NCBI GenBank assembly: GCA_024867545.1
Contig: JANFNE010000002.1
Location: forward strand, 124,001 to 188,000
Reading direction: 5' to 3'
Length of the DNA stretch: 64,000 bases
Source: Phytopythium helicoides
Taxonomy: Eukaryota > Oomycota > Peronosporomycetes > Pythiales > Pythiaceae
Shown here: positions 11,365 to 25,289 of the stretch, one piece after another
Layout: each line of letters starts with the position of its first letter
How positions within the stretch are numbered: the first letter of the stretch is position 1
The notes under the pieces: generated by a model
Told to the model about the DNA's origin: nothing
The model's input: only the letters and a program-made list of their open reading frames with translations
Database searches by the model: none
Translations under genes and position numbers: made by a program

Positions 11365-11697
11365 ATGGCGGACGCGGGCAAGAAGACGCCGTCCGACTTT
11401 CTCAAGAGCGTGCTGGGCCGCCCCGTGGACGTGAAGCTCAACAACGGCGTCGAGTACAGGGGCGTGCTGGCGTGCCTCGACGGCTTCATGAACATCGCCA
11501 TGGAGCAGACGCAGGAGTTCGTCAACGGCCAGCTCAAGGCGCAGTACGGCGACTGCTTCATCCGCGGCAACAACGGTGGGTCCTGCGGCTTCCCCAGCGG
11601 CCTTGCAGTGGGTTTGATAGTTCTCGTGAGGCTGATACAACGCTTGCTGCGTCGCTGTTTGTCTCGTGCAGTGCTCTACATCTCGGCGGCCAAGTAG
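11365..11697 (+). CDS. LSM6: U6 snRNA-associated Sm-like protein LSm6
   Basis: Two exons, 11365-11575 and 11672-11697, encode 78 aa (human LSm6 has 80). The Sm1 motif is seen in DVKLNNGVEYRGVLACLDGFMNIAMEQ and the Sm2 motif in FIRGNNVLYISAAK, formed only after splicing. LSm6 is part of the heptameric LSm2-8 ring that binds the U6 snRNA 3' end in the nucleus and of LSm1-7 in cytoplasmic mRNA decay. The 96 bp intron is a multiple of three and has no stop, so the unspliced reading gives a 110 aa protein with 32 extra residues inserted inside the Sm2 motif. The gene shares a short promoter with a spliceosomal helicase. Confidence 0.92.
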   Translation: MADAGKKTPSDFLKSVLGRPVDVKLNNGVEYRGVLACLDGFMNIAMEQTQEFVNGQLKAQYGDCFIRGNNGGSCGFPSGLAVGLIVLVRLIQRLLRRCLSRAVLYISAAK

Positions 11698-12163
11698 GCG
11701 CTGGCTGCTCGCTTTTCTCCGCTTGTAGGCCGCTTGGATGGACACCACGCCGGCATCGCGCTCGTAAAGGCTTGAGAAACGCAGTAATTGCTCAATACAC
11801 GCAGGAGAGCGCCGCGATCCATCGTCACGAGCAGCTCTCGCGGCCGTCACCACCTTCGTCTCCATGCCCATGACCGCGCAGGAATTACCTCGCTTTAATG
11901 ACACTAGTCCTCGCGTGTCAGACTTGGACTTGATCATCCCTTTCTTTGCCGGAAGCAACCGCGAGGGGGGAACACCTCCGCGCGTCTCGCGGTCGGCGGC
12001 CTCGTTCTCCGCTGCATCGAGCTGCGCGCCGCTGAGCTGTCGCTGGCGGACTTCGCGAGCGTCTGAGGGTCATTTTGCGCCTCTCGCGGGCCGAGAACGC
12101 CCAGGGGAAGCCGCGTTTCGAGCGGTTTTTCGGGACGAAAGCCGAGCGAGGAAGGGAGCGACC
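11698..12163. other. Intergenic region before the BEACH-WD40 gene
   Basis: No gene is supported in these 466 bp. It should contain the LSM6 3' UTR and the promoter of the next gene. An open frame runs in phase into the next gene's first exon, but the region upstream of 12164 shows no conserved residues. Confidence 0.45.
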
Positions 12164-15795
<3,632 letters not shown>

Positions 15796-15913
15796 GGTGG
15801 CATCTGTGACGCGTGCAGACTAGGAGAATGTAGGGTCCATGTCAATAGACCATCGTACTTAGCGCGAACGCCCCCATCGGTCTCAGAAGCGAATCCTCCG
15901 ACAAGCAGCGAAG

Positions 15914-16752
15914 ATGGCGAGCGCGAGGCCCGGAACGCAGCGCGGGGGCGACGCCTCGTGGGCGAAAATGACCAAGGCGGTGGGTCTGGCAAGCGTAGAA
16001 ACGTATGGATCTCACTATGGGGCTGACGCGTCCCGCGTGGCGCAGAACGGCGAGCTGTTCGCGCTCACGTACGGCGCGCTGGTGACGCAGCTGATCAAGG
16101 ACTTCGAGGACCTCAAGCTCGTCAACCAGCAGCTCGACTCCATGTGCGTTCGAGTGGAAGGTTCCTTTTAGCTGAGCAAGAGCACGACTGACGGTTCGCG
16201 TGGCGATGAATTCCAGGGGCTACAACATTGGCATCCGGCTGATCGACGAGTTCCTGTCCAAGTCGGGTACCACGAGCTGCCAGGACTTCCGCGAGACGGC
16301 CGAGGTGATCGCTAAGGTGGCATTCAAGATGTTCCTGGGCGTCAACGCGGAGGTCGCGCAGTGGAACGCCGAAGGCACGGCCTGCAGCCTGCTTATTTAT
16401 GAGAACCCGCTTACTGGTGAGGTGGATGCTGTTGTGGTTGTCAGCTTGGTTGGAAACTAACGGAAGACATGCGCAGAGTTTGTGGAGCTGCCGCCGAGCG
16501 CCTACGGTGTGCTCTGGTACTCGAACGTGCTATGTGGCGTCATCCGCGGCGCGCTCGAGATGGTCCAGATGAACGTTGAGGCCAAGTTTGTCAAAGACGT
16601 GCTGCAGGGTGACGAGGTGTCGGAAATCCGGTGAGTTATCTTGGTAATATCACTCGAATGCACAAGAATGAAGCTGACTCAAGGTTGTTGATAGGCTGGA
16701 ACTCAAGGGTATGATCGAGGAAGCTATGGGAGACGAGTACAAGGAGGATTAG
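15914..16752 (+). CDS. TRAPPC3: TRAPP complex subunit 3 (Bet3)
   Basis: Five exons: 15914-15979, 16046-16143, 16217-16416, 16477-16630 and 16695-16752, giving 191 aa (human 180). Diagnostic stretches are LFALTYGALVTQL, GYNIGIRLIDEFL, CQDFRETAEVIAKVAFKM and LWYSNVLCGVIRGALEMVQM. Cys76 in SCQDFRET corresponds to the buried palmitoylated cysteine of Bet3. Bet3 is a core subunit of TRAPP, the Rab1/Ypt1 exchange factor that tethers ER-to-Golgi vesicles. The first intron (66 bp) is in frame and stop-free; I call it an intron because removing it joins TKA to NGELFALTYG, which aligns with the family, and its borders are good. Convergent with the WD40 gene at 16888. Confidence 0.92.
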
Positions 16753-16887
16753 ACGAAAGGAACCTTGCCGTTTCCATCGATCGATGTTGTGCACGCGCAA
16801 GAGGCGATGAGCTAGCTGATAACAGGAAGCCTCGATGAATACCTTCGTTCCAAAATCTCTATTCAATTTGACACAGATGCAAACTAT

Positions 16888-19800
16888 TTATCGATGACGA
16901 ACTAACTGGCTGAGAATCGCATTGCGTTGAGCACGGACCTTTCCTTCTGGCGCAGCCAATCCTTCCCATGCATCTAATGCCAAGCTATCGCGTTGGGCAT
17001 TCGAGAGTGCCTGTGAAAATGCTCTTCGCTGAGCTAGTTTGTCGGAGTCTTCAGTCGGCGACGTAGTTTGCTCGTTTTGTTGACGCAGAAGGCTCCCAGT
17101 TTGACGTCGAGCAATGCTCCCTAGTTTCCAATGCGTTTTCTCGCTTGCAACTCGTGGATTTTCAAGGTGAAGGGTGTCAGACAGCCTACCCAAACACTGG
17201 CCGTCAACGTTCCAGAAAGAGATCGAGCCACTGTCAGAAACTAGAATGAGACTCACGTTCATGCCACCCACTGAGAGTGGAGTGAACGAAAGGCTCCGAA
17301 ATGGAGTTGACTCTTTAGTTTTCCATTCATAAGAAATGGGAAGAAGTAGAGCATCCAGTAGAATGGAGCTTCGGTCTTTGGTGAGTGTGGGGTTAGTAGC
17401 TGAAGCTGTCAAGGTCTCGTAAACTGTCCAGAAATTGTAAACGGTGATGATCCCTGCATGTCATTAGCATCAAAACGTTTTAGACCATCTACTTCAATCA
17501 CCGAGACAGCAATTTATCATACGCTTAATACGACTGCATACCTCGATCATCACCGACAGCGATCAACATCACGTTATCTGTTTCGACGAAAATCCACTCG
17601 AGCGTTGTAATAATCGGGGATGCTGGCTCGATTATTGATTCTGATGTCGCCGCTTCTTTTGGAGCGTGCGAGTTCTCTGCGTGGAAGCGTTCGAGAACAC
17701 ACTGAAAATGGTTGCCCAGCATAGTCGTTGAGGCGGATGACCAAACTGATATTCGAGGTTGCGATCCACCTGTGATCATTATAAAGTACGGAAGGGGTTC
17801 AAGGTATCGAACATGGGCTATAGAATGGTCTAGAGTGTGCGAGTCACTTGCCGGTGGGAGATTTTTGTTCTCCTCGAAATTTTGCTTCGCAAAATTGCCA
17901 GCCATGGTAACCGCTCCATTGCGCAGATTCCACACACAGAACGTTCCATCATTAGTACTACTTGATAATAACTGTAGAAGAGAAGCATTTGCATCCAAAG
18001 ATGCGATTCCTCGGTGAGATTGAGGCATTCTATCCGCATGTAGTAAATCGATTCTTTTCATCGCCTCGTCAAGAAACTCGGCAAACGATATCGTTTCATT
18101 TTCTTCATGAATTTGGTAAGATGGTGTGGTCATCCTCTTCGGCAGTTCACTTCGGTTAGATGGGGATGGAATGGCTGAATCTAGAGTTTTGATTGCTTCC
18201 GACTTGTTGACAGTGTTGCTTCTTGTGTCCTTGTTGGTAGATAAAAACAAACTGGCAAGCCATTTGAGCTCACCAGGGTGAAAAAAGTTGCGCAGTCGGA
18301 CTGGAACTGATAGTTCGAGTTCACTCGATAATTGGGGTTGTATCTTGATTGTATGCGCACCTCGCCAGTGATTTAGTGTGAATAACACTGTCAGGGTATC
18401 GGACTGCACAACAAGGATATTTCCAATGCCCCCCAGCGAGCAGGCTAAATACCGGACTCCAGAAACCTAACGGATAGTAGCAATTTCAGCATCGACTATC
18501 TTTTTATGAGCGACGATTGCTGCACCAGGAAGTGTCAAGCACACAATAGCCCCATGCTCTGTGCCAACAAAGCACGAATATTGATCTTCAATCTCTGTAG
18601 CGCTCGTGATCTCGTCCTTTAGACCACTTTGTATGCACTGAAGAAACGATCCAGATAAGAGGTCCCAGCAAATTATATGGTGCCCCGTAATTGCGACTAT
18701 GGTGTGCACGTGCTTGACGATGATGACAGCAAGAGGAAGTTTGAGCGCATCAGTGCTGATTTTCTCGTGATACTCGAGCACAGTTTCTTGCATGCTACTA
18801 CTGCGGCGCCGACGTCTATTTTCTCGACATGAAGATACTGATAGTACTGGAGCAGCTCTTCGTATAACGTCGTCAGTGGACTTTGTGTGAACGTCGTTCA
18901 AGAAGTATATGCTTGAATTAGCAATTGCAATTTGTCTCTTCGACGCAAGGTAGCTCATGGCTCTCATTTTGCGGGTGCGCGTTCTTAAATCCCCAGCTTT
19001 GACATATGCCTCTCGCGAAATGGTCTGAAGGCACGAAAACTTTCGCAAGTCCCAGATCTTTACGATTCCGCTTTCGTCCGCTGAAACGAGTTGTGACGAG
19101 TTTGGGATTGCTTCGACACCAATCAATTGATGGTTGTGCCCTAGAAGTGACCCGATCTTGGTCTCAACATGCGGATTCCAGATGTGAATATTTTGGTCAA
19201 CTCCACCACTGATCAAGTAGCCGCTCTCAGCGCTATATCTCAATATGGTCACCCCCTGGCGATGCCCACAAAGTGTTTTTGCCGTTTGACGCACATGCAG
19301 GTCAATCATGTATATTTTCCCGTCCAGACATGCTGCAGCAAGTTGGTCCATCGGGTCTATGACCGCCATTTCGGTACACACACTGTGTTTTTTGGCAAAA
19401 AAAGAATGGGAGCAAGATAAACTGTCGAGATTCCACACGTGAACTTGGCCGTCAGTGTTTGAAGAGTATAGTCGTCGAACCGAAGGATCAGCATGCCCTG
19501 CGAGTGCGGTTTGAGATCCACTACAAGGTATTTGCTACCCAGCAAATATCATTAGACAGACAAACGGTGCTGCGTATTGTATAACACTACGTACTTGACG
19601 AAGCTTCAGATAGTCAACATCATAGAATGAGATAACAGGAGACGATGAAGAAGTGATGATATACTTCCCTGCTGGCCAATAGATGGCATCCACTATCTGA
19701 CCACTGCGTGGTTGTCAAGTTAGCATTCAGTGAACACGAATGACCGAAAGAAAAGGAAAAATACGCACGTAGGAAGTGCCGACAATGCTTGGCGTACGAC

Positions 19801-21042
19801 GCGATTTGATTCAACGTCCATCATCCAGAAACTGGACTGTCTTTCGCTGTGCAGGAATACTTGATCGGCATCAGGAAAGTAGAACTGCCAAGCCAAACAT
19901 CAGAACGTCAAACGTAAACTCTCTTTTACTAAGTCTCGCCAGCTCAGCTTACCATCCCTTCTATCTCGTAAGAGAAATTTACTGGAGCTACGGTGTCGTC
20001 AGCTTTATACTTTCGGAAACGAAGCAAAGTTAGCTTATACATATGGCCAAAGCAAGATAAAGGCCGTTTGATACCGAGCAAGTTGGATTGTCATGTTCTC
20101 TGGAACCGTGGTCTGCAAAAGGTAATTTTGAAAAGTTAGATCTGGGTCAAACTAAACAATAACGATGGCAACAACTCACCAGCTAAGCGGAAGATGTGAC
20201 TGCTGAGCATTTCCCATGACAACTCTCCACTGCCATTCACGTCGGCCGTTCGAAACAGCAATTTCAGTTCATACATTAGCTGTGTCTGCCTCATCATATC
20301 TGCCAGGTTAGAATTCCATTGGGTCACAGCTCTCTCTGATAGAGTACTATACCCGCTTGCCGCGAAGCATTAGCTCTGCGTCCATTTGGGTGATCATTTT
20401 TGACATAAATTCCTCTTCGCTCAACATTTCACAGGCTTCAAATGCTGATTGGAGAGTATTCATCGTCTCGAAGTCTGTTGTGAATACTATGCTGTTAGTG
20501 CAGAATTCGCTAATCTGAGGCTCGCATATCCTTACCGAAGTCTAATAGCTTTCTTGACTGCATGAACGGGACCCCTGACACTTTGCGTCCAGCTAAAGCT
20601 GTTGATACGCCATTAAGGCTGCGCTTTCTGTTGTGCGGCTCGATAGTTGTTTCTTCTTTTCCACAAAGGGCAGGCAGTTCATATACACTATTCGCAACAG
20701 TGCGTATTTTTTGCTCGCGAGTTTCTCGGGACGAAGAGGTTTCACGTATGCGAGGATAGTAGCTGGTGCCGTCAGCCACAAATCCGTTGTCAAGATGCTG
20801 CTGCCGTCGCTGTGCATCAACTGATGATGGACGCCCTGCTTCAAAGCGATGATAACCAGTTTGAAAGGCGACAGGGATCTGCAACGATACGATGATTACT
20901 CAGAGCTCTCTACAATATGAGCCTCGACAACTGAAACACTAACCTCCTCTGGCAAATGGATCTTTCGGTTGTCGCTTGGAAATGGGCGCGCTGCAAGCAG
21001 TCGAGCTGCTGGATCTCGCGGTCTTGGGGCTTGAGGTCGCAT
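16888..21042 (-). CDS. EF-hand and WD40-repeat protein, WDR49/CFAP337-like, with an in-frame TAG
   Basis: Ten exons on the minus strand: 21042-20944, 20878-20536, 20474-20353, 20285-20180, 20112-20075, 20033-19953, 19884-19769, 19703-19595, 19534-17542 and 17453-16888. This gives 1191 codons including the terminal stop. An EF-hand-like loop starts at about residue 203 (D-V-N-G-S-G-E-L-S-W-E); the residue at loop position 12 is Met, so calcium binding is doubtful. Many WD40 blades follow (GQVHVWNL, DQNIHIWNP, GIVKIWDL, GTFCVWNL, GSISFWNV). This layout is that of WDR49/WDR64-type axonemal proteins. At 18469-18467 a TAG interrupts codon 694 between two parts that stay in the same frame and both look coding. 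Explanations are a nonsense mutation, a sequence error, or a 69 bp intron (donor after CCTG, acceptor CTGGAG) that would remove the end of one blade. The first exon is assigned from frame and splice consensus only. Confidence 0.72.
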
Positions 21043-21170
21043 AGCTGTACGAAATACGACTTCACACGAACACAGACGATAGCGACAATCTACAAGGCCA
21101 GAATAACTCTATTTCTGTCCGTCATCGCGAAGCTGTGATGGTGTATGTTACCATGCCACGATTGCTTGGA

Positions 21171-22281
21171 TTAGTGGCCAGGTTCTGCCTTGAACTTGGT
21201 TGCAACAGTGCTCGCGTCAGTGACGATTTGCTGGGCGGCGGTACTGGTGGCGAGCATTTCTAGCTCGTACTCTTGAAAAGCAGCCACGTAGTTGCACTCA
21301 CTGAAACCGAGTCTATAGTACACGATCAATACGAGCAGTCAGAATCAAAGAGGGTGTTTGGATTTCCAAAAGTCTTTCAGAAATGAGTGCCGTACTTTCG
21401 GAAGAGGTCGAGTGATGGGGCGTTGGTTTCATGAATCTTGCAGTAGATGCGAGTCACTTTGAGGACAGTCACAGCTGAATTGCTGGTGTAAGCGCACAAT
21501 CAGACCTATTCAAAACCAATGATTGTCCTTAGCGCACCGTAGAAAATCATGAGCTGGACAGCATCCTTCGCAAATCCTTGGCGCTGATACTTGGGCTCTG
21601 CCACCATGATTTCGATCTCACAAGCGTGCGGATCATCGTAGTCGTTGAAGAACAGGTTGACGTCCCCAGCCATTCCTTTGGACGTGTAAGACATCGATTA
21701 AATGAAAGATAACACAGAACAGAAGAGACAGGGCTCACTCTCGATAGCATGGGCATCTGTAAAGGATGCGCCACATCCATCGCCTCCGCCCTTCTCTAGG
21801 ATTATGAAAGTGCACTCTGTGTAGCAGCGAGTAGAAACAAAGTCCAGAGTGAGATAAAGACGCATTCAACGAAGCAGCATATTTATGCTGGTCAGCAAAC
21901 GCACTCTTTGGGTCCTCGCGCCACGATTTTTGCATCGCGTACTCCTCTTCCACCGACAGCGGCTCGGAAGCCGTCATTTCTGTCACAAAGTCACAGCATC
22001 TAGTCATCACCACGTATTTTATCTCAAGAATCCAACCACAAGCTCATACCCTGGAGCCATGGATCGGCCATCCAGTTGTGGTACTTGTCCACGTGCTCGC
22101 GCTCATACGGCACCAGCGCCACCTTCCGGCCAGTCTAACGAGCGCAATACAGCGATTCCAACAGCGAAAATGGCATGAGTCAGACTGCAAGCATCTACAG
22201 AGCTTTGCAGCCCAGAAGAAAAGCAGCGAGAGTCCTCCTGGGGCCCACACGCACGATCACAAGCCCCGCGTTCTCGAGCAT
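21171..22281 (-). CDS. NAT9: N-acetyltransferase 9-like GNAT protein
   Basis: Seven exons on the minus strand: 22281-22255, 22134-22050, 21979-21905, 21816-21739, 21675-21538, 21474-21396 and 21312-21171, giving 207 aa, the same length as human NAT9. Family landmarks are GRKVALVPYEREHV, MTASEPLSVEEEYAMQ, CTFIILEK, AGDVNLFFND, EIEIMVAEPKYQRQGFAKDAV (acetyl-CoA pyrophosphate loop region) and KLGFSECNYVAAFQEYELEM. The GNAT fold transfers an acetyl group from acetyl-CoA; NAT9 has been linked to N-terminal acetylation and microtubule stability, but the substrate here is unknown. An upstream in-frame ATG at 22326 would add 15 residues; I prefer 22281 because the product then starts like its relatives. 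It shares a 138 bp gap with the divergent RabGAP gene. Confidence 0.88.
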
Positions 22282-22419
22282 TTTCCCACGCGCAAACCTT
22301 TGGTCAACAGCTTCTTTGACCACCATCGTGACGATTCGGTAGTCATTTCCCCACACATTTGACTACCGGGACTACGCATTTCCTTTTCATCCCGCATTAC
22401 CAGACGGTCGGGAGCCAGC
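22282..22419. promoter_or_regulatory. Bidirectional promoter of NAT9 and RabGAP genes with initiator-like element
   Basis: The two start codons are 138 bp apart and divergent. On the plus strand TCATTTC at 22343-22349 followed by CACATTT at 22354-22360 resembles the oomycete initiator plus flanking promoter region. Just downstream lies TTTGACTACCGGGACT (22358-22373), which recurs with one mismatch upstream of the NAPRT gene at 36338-36353. Confidence 0.5.
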
Positions 22420-25053
22420 ATGGGCTCAGTGGGCGAGGCGCCGCTCGCGCCGCTCGTAGCGACTGTGGGGCAGCTCGTGCAGCGCTCGTGGCTGGATGTG
22501 CGTTACTTGCATGCCTATCGAGAGCGCTCGTCCAAGTTTGGGCTCGATACGTGCAGTATTGACGAAGATATTACTCATTCTTTGGTGCTTGGGGTTTTTA
22601 GATCGACTCGCTGGAAGCAGTTGCAGTGGCTAGCAAGGCGCTGCATGAGGCATCCACGAGGCTCAAGTGGAGACGGAAAGTTGTGCGCGAGCAAGGATTC
22701 CCGTCTGCGTCGCGCCTCCGGTTGGTTTTGGGCGTAACAGCTTGACGATAAAAGACTGGCGTGGTGGGGGTCTCAGTTTCCGCCGTCTTGATCAGCCACT
22801 GGATGCGTCTTGGGCGTATTCGGGAACACCAACAAGAGGTGTTGAAAAGTATGGAGAACTGCTCAACAGAGAGCTACTATTTGTCGGTGAGTTGGAACCG
22901 TTGTTGGTGCTATCCTTCGCCTCTCTCTAAGTGCGTCGTGTTCAATTGCGGGTAGCTCGTTGGAATCCAAGACCCTTCGATGACTGCAAGTCTGGAGTCT
23001 ACTGGCGTCGAAGGTACAGATTTCATTCACGCAGGGCTATTGTTTGAGCTGATTGAGGATGATTTTGCTGCAACACAGGCGAAATCTACCGAGATGTGCA
23101 ACGGACATTTCCGAAGCTCCATTTTTTCGCTCCAGAGGGTAAATGGCACGAATAGGTAGATGCACGGTTTTGAAGTTTCCTGACGTGTTTACTTGGCATG
23201 GACGCAAAGGAGCGGGAGTTGCGCAGTTGGGCAATGTCCTCAAGGCGCTTGCTATGCACGACCCTGAAGTTGGGTACTGCCAGGTAACCTTCCACCCCTG
23301 CAAATTATGTGCTGGTGAGCTCAGACTGAAAACTTCGCATTGGACGCTGCCGTTACAGGGCATGAACTACGTTGCTGCAGTTGCACTACTGACAATGGAA
23401 GGTGACCAAGAAGATGGCCAAGCCCCTCAGCTCGGCCAATATTCCCCTCAAGAGGCAGCCTTTTGGGTTGTCATTGCCCTAATGCGCCATGGCGGTATGG
23501 CAGATCTCTGGCGAAAGAAAATGCCAGGGTGGGTTGATTTGTACACTTTTACCTTGTATCAAGCCAATTGCTTACTTCTCCTTTGATTGCTTTAGGCTTT
23601 CTCGGTGCATATATCTGTACAAGCAGCTCCTTGAAAAACACTTCTTCGAGTTGTCGGTCCACTTGCGCCACATTGGAATGCATCCAAGCTTTCTTGCCAC
23701 TCAGGTTTGTCATTTTTTCTTACCAGTCATTTACTTGACTTCGTGCTAACTCCAGCTTGTTCGGTCGAAGTAGTGGTTTGTCACAATCTTTACTCGAATG
23801 CTGTCGGTTTCTGCTGTTGCACGCGTATGGGATTTGTTCCTTCTTGATGGGTGGAAAATGCTGTTTCGCTTGGCGCTCGCCATCACTGCACGCGTGGAGA
23901 AACAGCTACTGTCAATGGTGAGGCGCACAAAGTGTTGTTGTTGCACATTAGCTAGTCTAGCAACGACTGTTAATATTGTGGTGGTTGTGATCAGGACATG
24001 GAGAAATGCAGTGAGTTCTTCCGACGCAATCCCAAGCTTGGCTTAGATTCATGCAGTTCCGACGATCTCATCGCAGAATCCTTCCGGTTCAAAGTCACTC
24101 GCAGCATTCTGCGTCGAATGGAAGAAGAAATGCAGATTGAGGTAACCCACTCTCTTTCTTTTGCCATGCTACTCGAGCGCGGATAGTGACATGATGTGGT
24201 CTAGTATCTTCGACTTCGTTTGCAAGAGGCGCCTCTGTCGCATGAGCATCGACTTCTCTTTCCAGCTCTGGATGCCAACCGCAGTGGCATTACTTCAAAA
24301 GATCGTGCTGATGTCCTCGCTCAAATCCGTTCTCAGCTCGAACACTTTGATGGTGATGTCGCGAACGACAGCACAGTTCTGCAGCAGAAAATCGAGGCGG
24401 CCGACAAGGAACTCGCTCGTGCAACCGAGGCACTGAACACAGCAGCGTACGCACTCAATGAAGGAATGTTTGAATATGCTGAACAAGTCGAGCAGCGACG
24501 TCTACTCCGCGCGCAAGATCAAGAGTTGACGACTGCAGCCGTCGCTGCAGCCATGTCTCCAGATGCCCAGCAAAACGGAGACGGTGGCAGGCGGCGAGTC
24601 AAGAGCGTCGCGTATCAGTTATGGCGACCACCTGCCGCCGCGCTCGAGTTCATCAATAGTCGTGTACTCAGCTGCTTTGAGCGTGTTGCTGGCGTCGGTA
24701 TTATCGCATCTGTTTCCAGTACAAAGGAAGCAAATGACGAAGCTGACGATGACGAGCAAGAGCAAGCGCTCAGGTACCTCGAGATCCTAGTACCTCAAAT
24801 GGCTGCAGAAGTGCGCGCCACTCGACGCAAGCTCGCAGTAGTCGAGCGCGATGTAGATGTAGTGAGTGCCCGATTGGCTGGTCTCCAACGCGCCTCACAG
24901 CTTGCCCAAGTGGATCTGGAAGAGGCCCAAGACTTCAAGGACAGACTAGCAGACCAGCTGCTACAAATCATGCTGCGGTCCGAGCAGGCCAAGAACGAGC
25001 GCATGCAATCGCTGTTTGCAAATGCTGACAAGTCAGAGGTAGCAGCGCAATGA
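22420..25053 (+). CDS. EVI5-like TBC-domain Rab GTPase-activating protein with coiled-coil tail
   Basis: Ten exons: 22420-22497, 22602-22733, 22796-22886, 23079-23138, 23210-23283, 23359-23528, 23596-23704, 23774-23917, 23995-24141 and 24205-25053, total 617 aa. The TBC domain carries both catalytic fingers: Arg in GEIYRDVQRTFP and Gln in GYCQGMN. Further landmarks are WFVTIFTRML and ARVWDLFLLDGWKMLFRLALA. The spacing from YGELL to the Arg-finger helix equals that of EVI5, which supports the exon 3-4 junction. The stretch DMEKCSEFFRR followed by a long helical coiled-coil tail (about residues 340-617) is also EVI5-like. Such proteins speed GTP hydrolysis by Rab11/Rab35-type GTPases in vesicle traffic. 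The least certain parts are exon 1 and the exon 2-3 junction, chosen by phase and splice consensus. A 192 bp intron lies between exons 3 and 4. Confidence 0.83.
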
Positions 25054-25119
25054 GCGCATGAATAATCGAGATAATGCTGGAGCAACAAAACTTCTGCATA
25101 GGATCTAATTTATTGTTAC

Positions 25120-25289
25120 CACTCACTCGCCTTCGGCTCGCGGGTATGGCCGTGGTAAGCCCGGCATCCTACGATAAAAGACGATGACTGGGAATGGAAC
25201 CCAGTGAAAATGCAACAATGCCTGAGTATACAGTGCTATCTGCGGGCAACGCTGAGCGCACCTGCAGACACTTTGTGGCCCCTGATGTG
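25120..25289 (-). ncRNA. Hairpin-rich segment just 3' of the Fanzor ORF, candidate guide-RNA scaffold
   Basis: Three potential stem-loops lie in series: ACTGGG/CCCAGT around a 7 nt loop (25187-25205), ATGGCCG/CGGCAT with one bulge (25146-25167) and GCC-TTC-GGC (25129-25137). In TnpB and Fanzor systems the guide RNA scaffold comes from the region at and beyond the ORF 3' end next to the element end. The position fits; structure and expression are not shown. Confidence 0.25.

Noticed and set aside
10972..11958. 328 aa minus frame spanning the LSM6 gene
   Set aside because: Only its end (11050-11256) is coding, as exon 1 of the DDX42-like gene; the rest is antisense to LSM6 and spacer.
18467..18496. 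30 bp in-frame segment GTCGAT...TTAG as an intron that would remove the TAG
   Set aside because: It has GT and AG ends and keeps the frame but is far shorter than any intron here (minimum about 54 bp). The 69 bp alternative is more plausible yet deletes a WD40 strand.
22926..23030. Extra exon (ARWNPRPFDDCKSGVYW) between RabGAP exons 3 and 4
   Set aside because: The phases do not fit the next exon, and direct joining of exons 3 and 4 gives exactly the EVI5 spacing before the Arg finger.
25187..25205. tRNA T-arm-like hairpin ACTGGG-loop-CCCAGT
   Set aside because: The 7 nt loop lacks the GGTTCGAnTCC box and there is no acceptor stem or anticodon arm at the right distance, so no tRNA is called.
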